Assembly: GCA_900754615.1 (NCBI GenBank)
Contig: CAAEDN010000046.1
Location: forward strand, 1-53,730
Length of the DNA stretch: 53,730 nt
Origin: an uncultured Holdemanella sp.
GTDB taxonomy: Bacteria; Bacillota_I; Bacilli_A; Erysipelotrichales; Erysipelotrichaceae
Direction: 5' to 3'
Within the stretch, counting starts at the first letter, position 1, and each line of letters starts with the position of its first letter. The position numbers and the translations under genes are program-made. This document shows, one piece after another, positions 1 through 8,184 of this stretch. Below the pieces are notes generated by a model. The model was not told the DNA's origin. It worked only from the letters and a program-made list of their open reading frames with translations, and searched no databases.

Positions 1-11
1 AGGGAGTAAAT

Positions 12-625
12 ATGCTAGATAAAAAAGAGTTTGATCTTTGGGCAGATGGTTACGACAAAACTGTCGGCATTTCTGATGAGAAAAATACATATCCTTTTGC
101 TGGTTACAAAAAGGTACTTGGATTCATTTTTCAGACTATAATGAAAACTGAAAATGCTATTATTTTGGATATTGGGTTCGGGACAGGTACATTAACAACA
201 AAGCTATATGAGCAAGAGTGTTCCATATATGGACAGGATTTTTCATCAAGAATGATTGAGTTAGCATCTGAGAAAATGCCCAATGCACATTTATATCAGG
301 GGGATTTTTCAAAAGAGCTGTTGAACCATTGCAAAATTTTCGTTATGATTATATTGTTGCGACATACTCTTTGCATCATTTGACGGATGATCAAAAGAAA
401 GATTTCTTTCTAGAATTACGTAATCACTTAAAGGAAAACGGCAAAATTATAATCGGCGATGTTGCCTTTGAAACACGAAAGGATTTAGAACAGTGTAAAT
501 TGAAGGCGGGAGATACATGGGATAATGATGAAATCTACTTTGTCGTTGAGGAACTGAGAAAAGATTTTCCAGGTCTTTCATTTACGAAAATGTCCGGTTG
601 CGCTGGTGTCCTGATTTTGGAATGA
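12..625 (+). pseudogene. Class I SAM-dependent methyltransferase, frameshifted
   Basis: Two overlapping reading frames together make one methyltransferase of about 200 residues. The first (from ATG 12, SD GGGAG just upstream) carries the SAM-binding motif I (LDIGFGTGTLT) and the acidic motif after it (GQDFS). The second frame, from about base 329, carries the next core strand (YDYIVATYSLHHL) and the rest of the fold. The frame changes around 324-331; restoring one A there (giving Leu-Asn-Gln-Leu-Gln-Asn-Phe) joins both halves. Either the gene is broken or this is a one-base sequencing error. Substrate unknown; small-molecule methyltransferases of this type are common and poorly defined. The gene runs close to the window edge, so its operon partners are not visible. 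Confidence 0.75.
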
Positions 626-771
626 CAACTTCCAGCTTATCGAGGTGGATTAGAAAATAATTAATATGTAAGAAAGCTGTTTTGTTCATCTTGTGTATGA
701 AAATATAAATTATGATATGAGCGAAAGGTTTGGAACTGCTTTTTTCTATATAGAAAATATTAAATTTAGGC

Positions 772-800
772 TTGCATATATTGTGATTATGTTATAAAAT
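772..800 (+). promoter_or_regulatory. Sigma-A promoter of tRNA-Arg
   Basis: TTGCAT at 772-777 and TAAAAT at 795-800 are separated by 17 bases. The predicted transcription start, about 807, lies just before the mature tRNA 5' end at 810. Confidence 0.6.
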
Positions 801-809
801 ATATGCGTT

Positions 810-886
810 GTCGACGTAGCTCAGCCGGATAGAGCATGCGCCTTCTAAGCGCACGGTCGGGGGTTCGAATCCCTCCGTCGACGCCA
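810..886 (+). tRNA. tRNA-Arg (anticodon TCT)
   Basis: A full cloverleaf folds. The acceptor stem GTCGACG pairs with CGTCGAC (876-882), followed by discriminator G and an encoded CCA (884-886). The anticodon stem TGCGC/GCGCA encloses the loop CTTCTAA with anticodon TCT, reading AGA codons. The T stem GGGGG/CCCTC holds the loop TTCGAAT. It is a single tRNA with its own promoter and terminator. Confidence 0.95.
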
Positions 887-896
887 TCTTGTGAAT

Positions 897-923
897 AAAG
901 CCCTTATATAAGGGCTTTTTTTC
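897..923 (+). terminator. Rho-independent terminator of tRNA-Arg
   Basis: The inverted repeat AAAGCCCTTA / TAAGGGCTTT is followed by a run of T, eleven bases after the tRNA CCA end. Confidence 0.85.
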
Positions 924-1050
924 TGTTTATTGATAGTTTTGAAAACCTTTATAAAAAAACAAAGAAACATTACGTCTCTTTGTTGAAAAGGTTTAATCAA
1001 AAATATTGATGTTAAGATTTAATAAACTGGAATTTGTTTTTTGATACTTA

Positions 1051-1890
1051 TCACACTTTTGCTTTTTTCTTAATCATACATATTGCTGCTAAAGTAACTA
1101 TAACATAACCTAATAGTGCAATAATTGATGATTCAATTCCAAATTCTCCACCAGTGAAAACAAAGTCTTTTGAATCAAGTACATATGTCATAACCGAATA
1201 TTCATCTGCCTTTTCACTTATTGATAAACCACCGCCAATAATTAAAATATTCCAAAGTGAATGAACAATTCCGCTGTTCCAAACAGAACCACTTTCAATA
1301 GCAATCATTGAGAACATTATTCCCACCATTGTTCCTGCAATAAGAACCAACAGGCTACTTATAATGGAAAAATCCATTCCTATAATATGTACTAATCCAA
1401 ATAAAACTGATGGAATTAATACAGCTACTTTAATATTCCATTTCTCTTTTAACAGATTTAGAATAACTCCACGAAAAACCATTTCTTCAACAAAACCAGC
1501 GGCTATGCCTGTAAAAGCAATACCAGCACTCAGTATTGAAAAAATCTGATTACTATTCATTCCAGAAGAAACGTACTTTCCAGAAAAGAAAAAAAGATAA
1601 ACCGCTATTACTGTCACAGGTAATAATACACCTACAATAATCCATTTAGCTTTAATTGAAAATTTTGGCATTCCCAAATTTTCTATTTTTATTTTAAGTA
1701 GTCTTTTTGAAAACAATTCAATTAAAACAAATGCTAATCCAACATATATAATTCCTGCTATAATATTGCATATACCTTCTGGAATTTTAACCAAAACAAA
1801 CAAACTTGCCACTAACTGAGCTAATATTTGAGCTACTATCAATACAATGATAGCTCCCAAAGCCCCTCCTATCGTCTTTCTTGTACTCAT
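1051..1890 (-). CDS. CPBP family intramembrane glutamic protease (CAAX/Abi type)
   Basis: A 279-residue multi-pass membrane protein with the CPBP signature: an EExxxR motif (EEMVFRG), an FxxxH motif (FGLVHI) and a third His/Asn motif (HSLWN), all in hydrophobic segments. These residues form the intramembrane active site of Rce1-like proteases. In Bacillota such proteins are often linked to bacteriocin immunity or peptide maturation, but no bacteriocin gene is visible here and the substrate is unknown. The start is placed at ATG 1890 because GGAGAG lies 7 bases upstream; an in-frame upstream start at 1935 has no SD. It stands alone, divergent from the TOTE-type gene. Confidence 0.85.
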   Translation of the reverse strand: MSTRKTIGGALGAIIVLIVAQILAQLVASLFVLVKIPEGICNIIAGIIYVGLAFVLIELFSKRLLKIKIENLGMPKFSIKAKWIIVGVLLPVTVIAVYLFFFSGKYVSSGMNSNQIFSILSAGIAFTGIAAGFVEEMVFRGVILNLLKEKWNIKVAVLIPSVLFGLVHIIGMDFSIISSLLVLIAGTMVGIMFSMIAIESGSVWNSGIVHSLWNILIIGGGLSISEKADEYSVMTYVLDSKDFVFTGGEFGIESSIIALLGYVIVTLAAICMIKKKAKV

Positions 1891-2026
1891 AAAATGCTCT
1901 CCTTTACCTTCATTATTGCAAAAAATTACTACCAACTTAACAAATTCCGATTTATCTATAATTTAGACTTCATTATAATCATGTTGATTGAATTATCAAT
2001 AGAAAATTTTATCTGTTTTGTGTGTT

Positions 2027-2038
2027 TGTGTTAACACA
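2027..2038. promoter_or_regulatory. Candidate operator: 12-bp perfect palindrome
   Basis: TGTGTTAACACA is a perfect palindrome in the gap between the divergent CPBP and TOTE-type genes. Just downstream is an AT-rich -10-like stretch (TATTAT at 2057-2062), although the -35 is weak. The position fits a repressor site for the TOTE-type gene. This is inference from symmetry and position only. Confidence 0.35.
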
Positions 2039-2108
2039 GTGGTTTGTAAAAAGGACTATTATATACATAGAACTACTACAAGACTACTACTTGCAGATGT
2101 GTTCTGAA

Positions 2109-2153
2109 AACACTCCTCTCCGTCTAACTAACGGAGTCTTGGGTGTTTTTTTT
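2109..2153 (+). terminator. Intrinsic terminator in the leader of the TOTE-type gene (possible attenuator)
   Basis: AACACTC (2109-2115) pairs with GGGTGTT (2141-2147) and, inside it, CTCCGT (2118-2123) pairs with ACGGAG (2131-2136). A run of eight T follows. No gene that it would terminate is visible between 1890 and here, so it sits in the leader of the helicase gene. GTGTT at 2099-2103 could pair with AACAC at 2109-2113, which would break the outer terminator helix. That is the geometry of an attenuator, but the alternative stem is only five pairs. The rest of 1890-2200 shows an ACTACTAC direct repeat (2072-2090) and no ORF. Confidence 0.65.
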
Positions 2154-2199
2154 ATTTGCTAATTCAATTAAAATAGTATTGAAAAGAGCAGGTGGTTTT

Positions 2200-5136
2200 G
2201 TGAAACAAACGAATGATAATTTGACTATAATAAATGACTTACAAAAAGAGATTCAATGCTTGAAGAATATTTTGAATCGAGAAGGAATTTCTTATCGGAA
2301 AGAATTGGATCAATTAAAGAATTCTACAAATACAGAAATTTTTGAAACGAATCAAGGCAGTCGTATTGTTTTTCCAAATGAAATCACAAAAGATATGGCA
2401 AATCGATTTTTTGCTCGTTTTTGGGGTCGTACAGACGTATACGCAAAAAGAGTAGAAAGCAAGAAAACAAATAAAGCGGGATACTATTCACAATGTATTA
2501 ATTTTTGGTCAGATGGTTGTGGTAAGAAATGGAATGCAGGATTTCGTTGCCAAGATTGTCATTACCAAAAGTATAAAGCTTTGACAATTGATAGTATTAT
2601 GTCACATTTAAAAGGAAATGAAGTGATTGGTGTTTATCCATTGCATAAAGATAATACGTGTCGCTTTTTGGTTTTTGATTTTGATAATCATGACAAAGAT
2701 GCAGGAAATGATTTTGCGAATATAGATGAGAGTTGGAAAGAAGAAGTTAATGTGATGCGAACAATATGTCAAATGAATGGAATTGATCCATTGATTGAGC
2801 GTTCTAGATCTGGTAAAGGAGCACATATTTGGATTTTCTTTGATAAACCGATTTCAGCTATTTTGACAAGAAATTTTGGGAATGCTTTGTTGGATAAAGG
2901 GGCAGAACAAGTGAATTTAAAATCATTTAAATACTATGATCGTATGATACCAGCACAAGATAGTATGCCAAAAGGTGGTCTGGGAAATTTGATCGCATTG
3001 CCATTACAAGGACGAGCATTAAAAGATGGCAACAGTGCATTTATTGATGAAAATTGGAATGCCTATTCAAATCAATGGAATATATTGTGGTCTAAGCCTA
3101 AGCTTTCACAGGTGTTTATTGAAGATAAGATAAAAGAATGGCATGGTAATCTAAATGATAAGCCATGGGATTCAATGAGTGAATTTGACAAAAATGAAGT
3201 GAATGGAAAAATGCATATCACTTTTTCGAATGGTATTTATGTGGATACTTCAAATTTAAGTGTATCGATTCAAAATAAAATTCGTAAATTGGCTAGAATT
3301 AGTAATCCTATTTATTATAAAAATCAAGGTATGGGAATTTCTACTTTTGGCATGTATAAATATATTTATCTTGGTGAAGATCACGATAGTGGATATATAC
3401 AAATTCCTAGAGGATGTTATGATGCTTTAATTTCGTATAATAAGAATGCTGAGATTCAAATGATGATTGATGATAAAAGGCAACAAGGAAGAGGTATTGA
3501 TGTTACTTTTAAAGCTGAGTTAAAGCCTGAACAAAATGTAGCTCTAAATAAAATGATTGAGCATGATACTGGTATTTTATTAGCGACTACAGCTTTTGGT
3601 AAGACCGTTCTTTGTGCAGATTTAATTGCGACAAAGAAAGTGAATACATTAATTTTGTTGGAGAGTTCATCTTTATTAGAACAATGGAAAGATAAGCTGC
3701 AGACATTTTTGGATATAAATGAAGAGTTACCTGAATATACGACACCTAAAGGTTTGATCAAAAAGAGAAAATCATTGATAGGTACTTTACAGGGATCTCA
3801 TGATTCTATGACAGGTATAATTGATATCGCAATGGCTGGTTCTATATGTAAAAAAGGAAAATTTCATAAACTGTTGAATGAGTATGGCATGATCATTGTG
3901 GATGAATGTCATCATGCGGCTTCAAATACAGAAAGTGCTGTTTTAAAAGAAATTAAAGCTAAGTATGTGTATGGTGTTACAGCCGTTGATCGAACGGATC
4001 AATTGGATAAGATGAATTTTATGCTTATTGGTCCAATACGACATAAATATTCCGCAAAAGAACAAGCAAAACAACAAGGGATTCCTCGTATGTTATATCC
4101 TCGGTTTACACATGTGGTTGCACCAAGAGGAATGTTGAAAAATGAAAAGAATCCAAATGAAGCATACTCAATATTACGAGATAATGATTTGCGAGATCAA
4201 ATGATTATTCAGGATATCAAAGATTGTATTCAGAAAAAACGTACGCCTGTTGTATTATCAAAATATGTAAATCATTGTAAGAAGCTATATAAACAATTAG
4301 AAGGTGTGGCAGATTCTGTTTTCTTGTTGATAGGAAGTCAATCAAAAAAAGAAAATAATCATATTGTAGAATTAATGAAAAGTGTACCTAAAGATAAAAC
4401 TATGATATTGGTTGCGACAGGATCACTCGTTGGAGAAGGATTTGACCTTGATAGGTTGGATACTTTGTTTCTAGCAATGCCTGTAGCTAGTAGTGGGGTT
4501 ATAAAACAATTTACAGGAAGAATTCATCGACTATATGATAAAAAAGATACAATATTAGTATATGATTATGTAGATGTCCATATTCCAATGTTTGATCGGA
4601 TGTATGGAAAAAGATTGAAGGCATACAAAGAATCAGGTTATGAATTGATTTCAGATACGAATGATATAAAAAATGAATCAAAAACTTCTCAATCTATATT
4701 TGATGCAAATAATTATTATGATATGTATAGTTATGACTTAATGCGTGCAAAGAGAAATATTGTTGTATCCAGTCCTTCATTATCTGGCGATAGAGTTGTA
4801 GAATTTACTAAATTGATCAAAGACAAGATGGAAGGTGGGGTTGAAGTAACCATAGTTTCTTGGATGCCAGATAAAATCAGATTTGGAAGTTCAAATTATA
4901 GAATGCAGTTGTTAGAAGAAATGAGACAATCTGGTTTTTATCTAAAATCAGCAGAAGATAATTGTGAACATTTTGCGATTATTGATCAGGAAATTGTATG
5001 GTATGGAAATATGAATTTGTTGGGTAAGAAAGATGTAGAAGATCATATTATGCGGATTCAAAGTAAAGAAATCGCAAATGAACTTATGGAAATGACTTTT
5101 GGGAATAGTTTGTATAATTATTTGAATAACTTCTAG
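2200..5136 (+). CDS. TOTE-type conflict-system protein: primase-like domain, superfamily 2 helicase, PLD-like nuclease
   Basis: A 978-residue fusion. Order: a short coiled coil (about 10-40); a four-Cys zinc site (C99, C107, C117, C120); an archaeo-eukaryotic primase-type domain with the acidic motif FDFD (D160, D162) and a SGKGAHIW motif (H209); a superfamily 2 helicase with TAFGKT Walker A (K468), DECHH box (568-572), a GVTAVDR motif and a GRIHRLYD motif VI; and a C-terminal phospholipase-D-like domain (H924, D929, then WYGNMNLL). In that last domain the usual Lys of HxK is Ala. This architecture is that of the AEP-TOTE conflict-system proteins, thought to act on foreign nucleic acid. The start is GTG 2200, 4 bases after AGGTGG; the upstream in-frame GTG at 2143 lies inside a terminator. 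A terminator overlaps its stop codon, so it is a single-gene transcript. Confidence 0.85.
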   Translation: MKQTNDNLTIINDLQKEIQCLKNILNREGISYRKELDQLKNSTNTEIFETNQGSRIVFPNEITKDMANRFFARFWGRTDVYAKRVESKKTNKAGYYSQCINFWSDGCGKKWNAGFRCQDCHYQKYKALTIDSIMSHLKGNEVIGVYPLHKDNTCRFLVFDFDNHDKDAGNDFANIDESWKEEVNVMRTICQMNGIDPLIERSRSGKGAHIWIFFDKPISAILTRNFGNALLDKGAEQVNLKSFKYYDRMIPAQDSMPKGGLGNLIALPLQGRALKDGNSAFIDENWNAYSNQWNILWSKPKLSQVFIEDKIKEWHGNLNDKPWDSMSEFDKNEVNGKMHITFSNGIYVDTSNLSVSIQNKIRKLARISNPIYYKNQGMGISTFGMYKYIYLGEDHDSGYIQIPRGCYDALISYNKNAEIQMMIDDKRQQGRGIDVTFKAELKPEQNVALNKMIEHDTGILLATTAFGKTVLCADLIATKKVNTLILLESSSLLEQWKDKLQTFLDINEELPEYTTPKGLIKKRKSLIGTLQGSHDSMTGIIDIAMAGSICKKGKFHKLLNEYGMIIVDECHHAASNTESAVLKEIKAKYVYGVTAVDRTDQLDKMNFMLIGPIRHKYSAKEQAKQQGIPRMLYPRFTHVVAPRGMLKNEKNPNEAYSILRDNDLRDQMIIQDIKDCIQKKRTPVVLSKYVNHCKKLYKQLEGVADSVFLLIGSQSKKENNHIVELMKSVPKDKTMILVATGSLVGEGFDLDRLDTLFLAMPVASSGVIKQFTGRIHRLYDKKDTILVYDYVDVHIPMFDRMYGKRLKAYKESGYELISDTNDIKNESKTSQSIFDANNYYDMYSYDLMRAKRNIVVSSPSLSGDRVVEFTKLIKDKMEGGVEVTIVSWMPDKIRFGSSNYRMQLLEEMRQSGFYLKSAEDNCEHFAIIDQEIVWYGNMNLLGKKDVEDHIMRIQSKEIANELMEMTFGNSLYNYLNNF

Positions 5137-5156
5137 AAATTTTCTTAGAAGTTTTT
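5128..5156 (+). terminator. Terminator overlapping the stop of the TOTE-type gene
   Basis: AACTTCTA (5128-5135) pairs with TAGAAGTT (5146-5153), followed by TTTTT. The 5' arm contains the last codons and the TAG stop. Confidence 0.7.
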
Positions 5157-5191
5157 CTATTTGTGCTAAAATAATGGGCAGGTGATGTTTG

Positions 5192-5959
5192 ATGAGTGAG
5201 AAAAGAGAAGGTTACCAGTTTGTTGGTTGGTATATAGATAAAGAGTGTACAAAAAGATTAAATCCAGGTGGGGTACTTCCTCATTCAGTGACTTTATATG
5301 ATAAGTGGATTCCTATTTGGTATCCCATTGAATATGATGTGGACGGAGGAGTTATGTCGCGTCGTAATCCAAGATATACATGCATTGAATCGGAAGAATT
5401 ATTGTTGTATCCGGCATTTAAGAAGGGCGTTATGTTTGTAGGCTGGGAATTGAATGGCGAAATTATAACGAGTTTACCAGCAGGCATTCATGAACCAGTC
5501 ATATTAACAGCTATTTATAAAGAATGTCCAATTATCCACTTTGAAACTTGCGGTGGAGCCAAGTATATGGATGCACCAACAGATGAGCATGGCTTATTAG
5601 TGAATAGGAAGTCTCCTGTTCGAGTTGGATATACTTTTGATGGATGGTTTTGGGATTGTGATTATCGTTGGCGTTATAACTTGGATGAACCGATTCATGA
5701 GTCTTGTACTTTATATGCTCGTTGGCAGGTAAGTCAATATAAGATTACGTATGATTTGAATGGAGGATTGAGTAGTCGAAGAAATCCAAAGGCATATACG
5801 TATTTTTCAGATACAATTCACTTATTGCCGGCTACAAAGCCAGGTTATGAATTTGTTGGTTGGTTTGATGAAAGAGGAAATGAGTTGAATGTCATTAGAG
5901 AACATTCAATGGGAAATAAGCATTTAATTGCACAGTTTAGAAAGAGGGAATTATATTAG
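5192..5959 (+). CDS. InlB B-repeat (Listeria-Bacteroides repeat) protein without export signal
   Basis: A 255-residue protein built almost wholly of about four repeats of the InlB B-repeat/Flg_new type. Each unit has a GYxFVGWY/GYTFDGWF core, an LYARW or LYDKW strand end and a YDxxGG turn (YDVDGG, YDLNGG). Such beta-grasp-like repeats are normally parts of large secreted surface proteins. Here there is no signal peptide, no LPxTG and no membrane segment; the protein begins directly inside a repeat. ATG 5192 is preceded by AGGTGAT at good spacing. The MATE exporter starts one base after its stop, so both are probably co-transcribed. It could be an intact cytoplasmic protein or the relic of a larger surface protein; the good SD favours expression. 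Confidence 0.75.
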   Translation: MSEKREGYQFVGWYIDKECTKRLNPGGVLPHSVTLYDKWIPIWYPIEYDVDGGVMSRRNPRYTCIESEELLLYPAFKKGVMFVGWELNGEIITSLPAGIHEPVILTAIYKECPIIHFETCGGAKYMDAPTDEHGLLVNRKSPVRVGYTFDGWFWDCDYRWRYNLDEPIHESCTLYARWQVSQYKITYDLNGGLSSRRNPKAYTYFSDTIHLLPATKPGYEFVGWFDERGNELNVIREHSMGNKHLIAQFRKRELY

Positions 5960-5960
5960 T

Positions 5961-7337
5961 ATGCAAAATCCTTTAGGATATGAAAAAGAGTCATCATTAT
6001 TAAAAAAATTCGCGATACCAAGTATTATTTCAATGCTTGTATCGTCACTATATAACATTGTGGACCAAATCTTTATTGGTCAAGGTGTTGGCTTTTTAGG
6101 AAATGCTGCAACCAATGTAGCATTTCCACTAACTACAATTGCGTTGGCCATTGCCTTGTTGATTGGGATCGGTTCAGCTAGTTTATTTAGTTTATATCTA
6201 GGTGAAAAAAAGCCAGAACGATCAAGTAGTATTGCGGGTAATGGCATTAGTATGTCCGTACTTTGTTCTGTAATCTATGTTGTTTTAGTTCTTTTGTTTC
6301 TTGAACCTTTATTAAAGTCTTTCGGTGCGACTTCAACAATTATGCCTTTGGCTTTAGAATATACGCGTATTACCACATTGGGTGTGCCATTTTTGATTAC
6401 GACAAATGTGATTAGTAACTTGATTCGTGCGGATGGTTCACCAAAATATTCAATGACATGTATGGTGGTTGGAGCAATTGTAAATACAATATTAGATCCA
6501 TTATTCATCTTTGTCTTTCACATGGGTGTAGCTGGTGCTGCCATTGCCACAGTAGCAGGTCAAGTGGTTTCATTTGTTATTGCGGCTTGGTATATCAAGA
6601 ATTTTCAACATATTGAATTTGATAAGCATAGTTTACGTATTTCTTTAAGTGACACAAAGAAAATGGCAACGATTGGTATGAGTGCTTCATTGAATCAGAT
6701 TGCGATTTTATTTGTGCAAATTGTATTAAACAATTCTTTGACATATTATGGACAGTTTACTAAGTTTGGTAGTGATATTCCTTTAGCTGCCTGTGGTATC
6801 GTGATGAAAACCAATGCGATATTATTAGCTATTATCATTGGTATTTCGCAAGGTATGCAGCCAATTATTGGATTTAATTATGGTGCACAGAAATATGAGC
6901 GTGTAAAAAAGACATTTAAATTAGCTGTTAGTGCAAATTTAGTTGTTTCATTTATTGGCTGGGCCTTATTTCAGTTCTGTACAAGCACTGTATTATCAAT
7001 CTTTGGTTCTGGGGATGCGAACTATTTTGAATTTGCGACAATGTTTATGCGAATCTATCTAATGCTAGTATGTGTTGATGGAGTTCAAATGTTATCGTCT
7101 AGCTTCTTTTCGTCAATTAAAAAAGCATATTTAGGAATGTTTCTATCTATGACAAGGCAGGTGCTATTCTTGATTCCACTTGTTTTGATTCTTCCAAAAT
7201 TCTTTGGCTTGAATGGAATATTATATTCGGCTCCCATTGCGGATTTTGTGGCATTTGTAGTATCTGTTATTTGTATTTTAATTGAATTCAAGAAGTTAAA
7301 CGAATTAGAAAATAATATGAATGTAGACTCTCAGTAA
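5961..7337 (+). CDS. MATE family multidrug/cation efflux protein
   Basis: A 458-residue membrane protein with about twelve hydrophobic segments and two related halves, matching the MATE (multidrug and toxin extrusion) family in length and pattern. Features include an N-terminal VSSLYNIVDQIFIGQG segment, the typical first transmembrane region with its Asp, and a mid-protein ISQGMQPIIGFNYGA segment found at the equivalent place in MATE proteins. It would export cationic compounds in exchange for Na+ or H+; the actual substrate cannot be read from sequence. The start is ATG 5961, one base after the stop of the InlB-repeat gene, with AGAGGG about 12 bases upstream. A TTG at 5928 lies within the previous gene and is less likely. 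A terminator overlaps the stop. Confidence 0.9.
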   Translation: MQNPLGYEKESSLLKKFAIPSIISMLVSSLYNIVDQIFIGQGVGFLGNAATNVAFPLTTIALAIALLIGIGSASLFSLYLGEKKPERSSSIAGNGISMSVLCSVIYVVLVLLFLEPLLKSFGATSTIMPLALEYTRITTLGVPFLITTNVISNLIRADGSPKYSMTCMVVGAIVNTILDPLFIFVFHMGVAGAAIATVAGQVVSFVIAAWYIKNFQHIEFDKHSLRISLSDTKKMATIGMSASLNQIAILFVQIVLNNSLTYYGQFTKFGSDIPLAACGIVMKTNAILLAIIIGISQGMQPIIGFNYGAQKYERVKKTFKLAVSANLVVSFIGWALFQFCTSTVLSIFGSGDANYFEFATMFMRIYLMLVCVDGVQMLSSSFFSSIKKAYLGMFLSMTRQVLFLIPLVLILPKFFGLNGILYSAPIADFVAFVVSVICILIEFKKLNELENNMNVDSQ

Positions 7338-7352
7338 TATGAGAGTTTTTTT
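7327..7352 (+). terminator. Terminator of the MATE gene
   Basis: ACTCTCA (7327-7333) pairs with TGAGAGT (7340-7346), followed by T. The stop codon lies in the loop. Confidence 0.85.
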
Positions 7353-7398
7353 CTAGATATGACATTCTAGTGATTCTGTATTTTAAAAATGCGTAGAA

Positions 7399-7427
7399 TT
7401 GATTATTGTCGATATTTATGGTAGAAT
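7399..7427 (+). promoter_or_regulatory. Sigma-A promoter of the DUF3196-like/tig operon
   Basis: TTGATT (7399-7404), a 17-base spacer and TAGAAT (7422-7427) lie 25 bases before the GTG start at 7453. Confidence 0.6.
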
Positions 7428-7452
7428 ACTAATGTTTCGCATGGAGGTATAA

Positions 7453-8184
7453 GTGAACGCATATTATCATTCTTTAATCGAAGAAATAAAAAAAGAGATA
7501 GATGAAAAAAGTTATGCCAAGGCGTACGATTTAATTTGTCAGGAACTGAACATGCCTTATGTTCCAGAAGATGCATTGGAATTATTGGAATATTATAAAT
7601 CTGAGTGCAAGCCTTATTTGGAACAGAAGAATAAGAGTATGGATTTCAACAAGTTACAGGATTATATTCATGGAAGTCTAGAACAGAAAATCTATGCGAT
7701 TTCTATGCTAGAAAACATGAATTTAAGAATGTGCCATGATGAAGTACAGGTATTATTAGATTCAGATTTACCTGATGAATATAAGGGTACATTGATTGAG
7801 GCTTTAATGGAGCAGAAAATCGATGATCCATTTGATTTGATAAAATCCGGATTGAACATTACATTTATACCAAGTGCCATTTTACCTATAGAGCAAGATC
7901 AGTCGATTAATGAGGCTAGCTCGTTATTTGAAAGTTGGTTTACAAATGAAGATCCTACTATGATTCAATTTTGTATGTCACTTTTGATGCAGTTAGTTTT
8001 ATATGAAAGACCGTTTGATCAAGAAGATAAAGATCCTTACCAACTTGCGAAAGGTATAACAAGACTTGTGTATGATGCAATGCAGAAATCCGATGAATGG
8101 CCTGGTTTTGTCAAGAAACAAGGCCTTGAAAAAATTGAGGATATTGAGTTATCCATTGAAAAGCGAGGAGAAAACAATGACTAG
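7453..8184 (+). CDS. DUF3196-like helical protein upstream of tig
   Basis: A 243-residue soluble, acidic, mainly helical protein. The N-terminal part (YYHSLIEEIKKEIDEKSYAK) resembles the DUF3196 family found in mollicutes and related Bacillota, whose members have TPR-like helical folds. No catalytic motif is seen and its function is unknown. GTG 7453 is used because GGAGG lies 5 bases upstream. Its last eight bases overlap the start of tig, so translation of the two is coupled. That suggests a role near protein folding or the ribosome, by context only. The family assignment is from memory of the N-terminal pattern and should be treated as moderate. Confidence 0.6.
   Translation: MNAYYHSLIEEIKKEIDEKSYAKAYDLICQELNMPYVPEDALELLEYYKSECKPYLEQKNKSMDFNKLQDYIHGSLEQKIYAISMLENMNLRMCHDEVQVLLDSDLPDEYKGTLIEALMEQKIDDPFDLIKSGLNITFIPSAILPIEQDQSINEASSLFESWFTNEDPTMIQFCMSLLMQLVLYERPFDQEDKDPYQLAKGITRLVYDAMQKSDEWPGFVKKQGLEKIEDIELSIEKRGENND

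Noticed and set aside
626..771. Possible small gene between the methyltransferase and tRNA-Arg
   Set aside because: AT-rich with no ORF preceded by an SD and no clear hairpin; nothing supportable.
2072..2090. ACTACTAC direct repeat as a CRISPR or attachment site
   Set aside because: Only two short copies with no spacer pattern, and no cas, integrase or transposase gene anywhere in the window.
2143..2199. Upstream GTG extension of the TOTE-type gene
   Set aside because: The codon is in the 3' arm and T run of an intrinsic terminator; GTG 2200 has its own SD.
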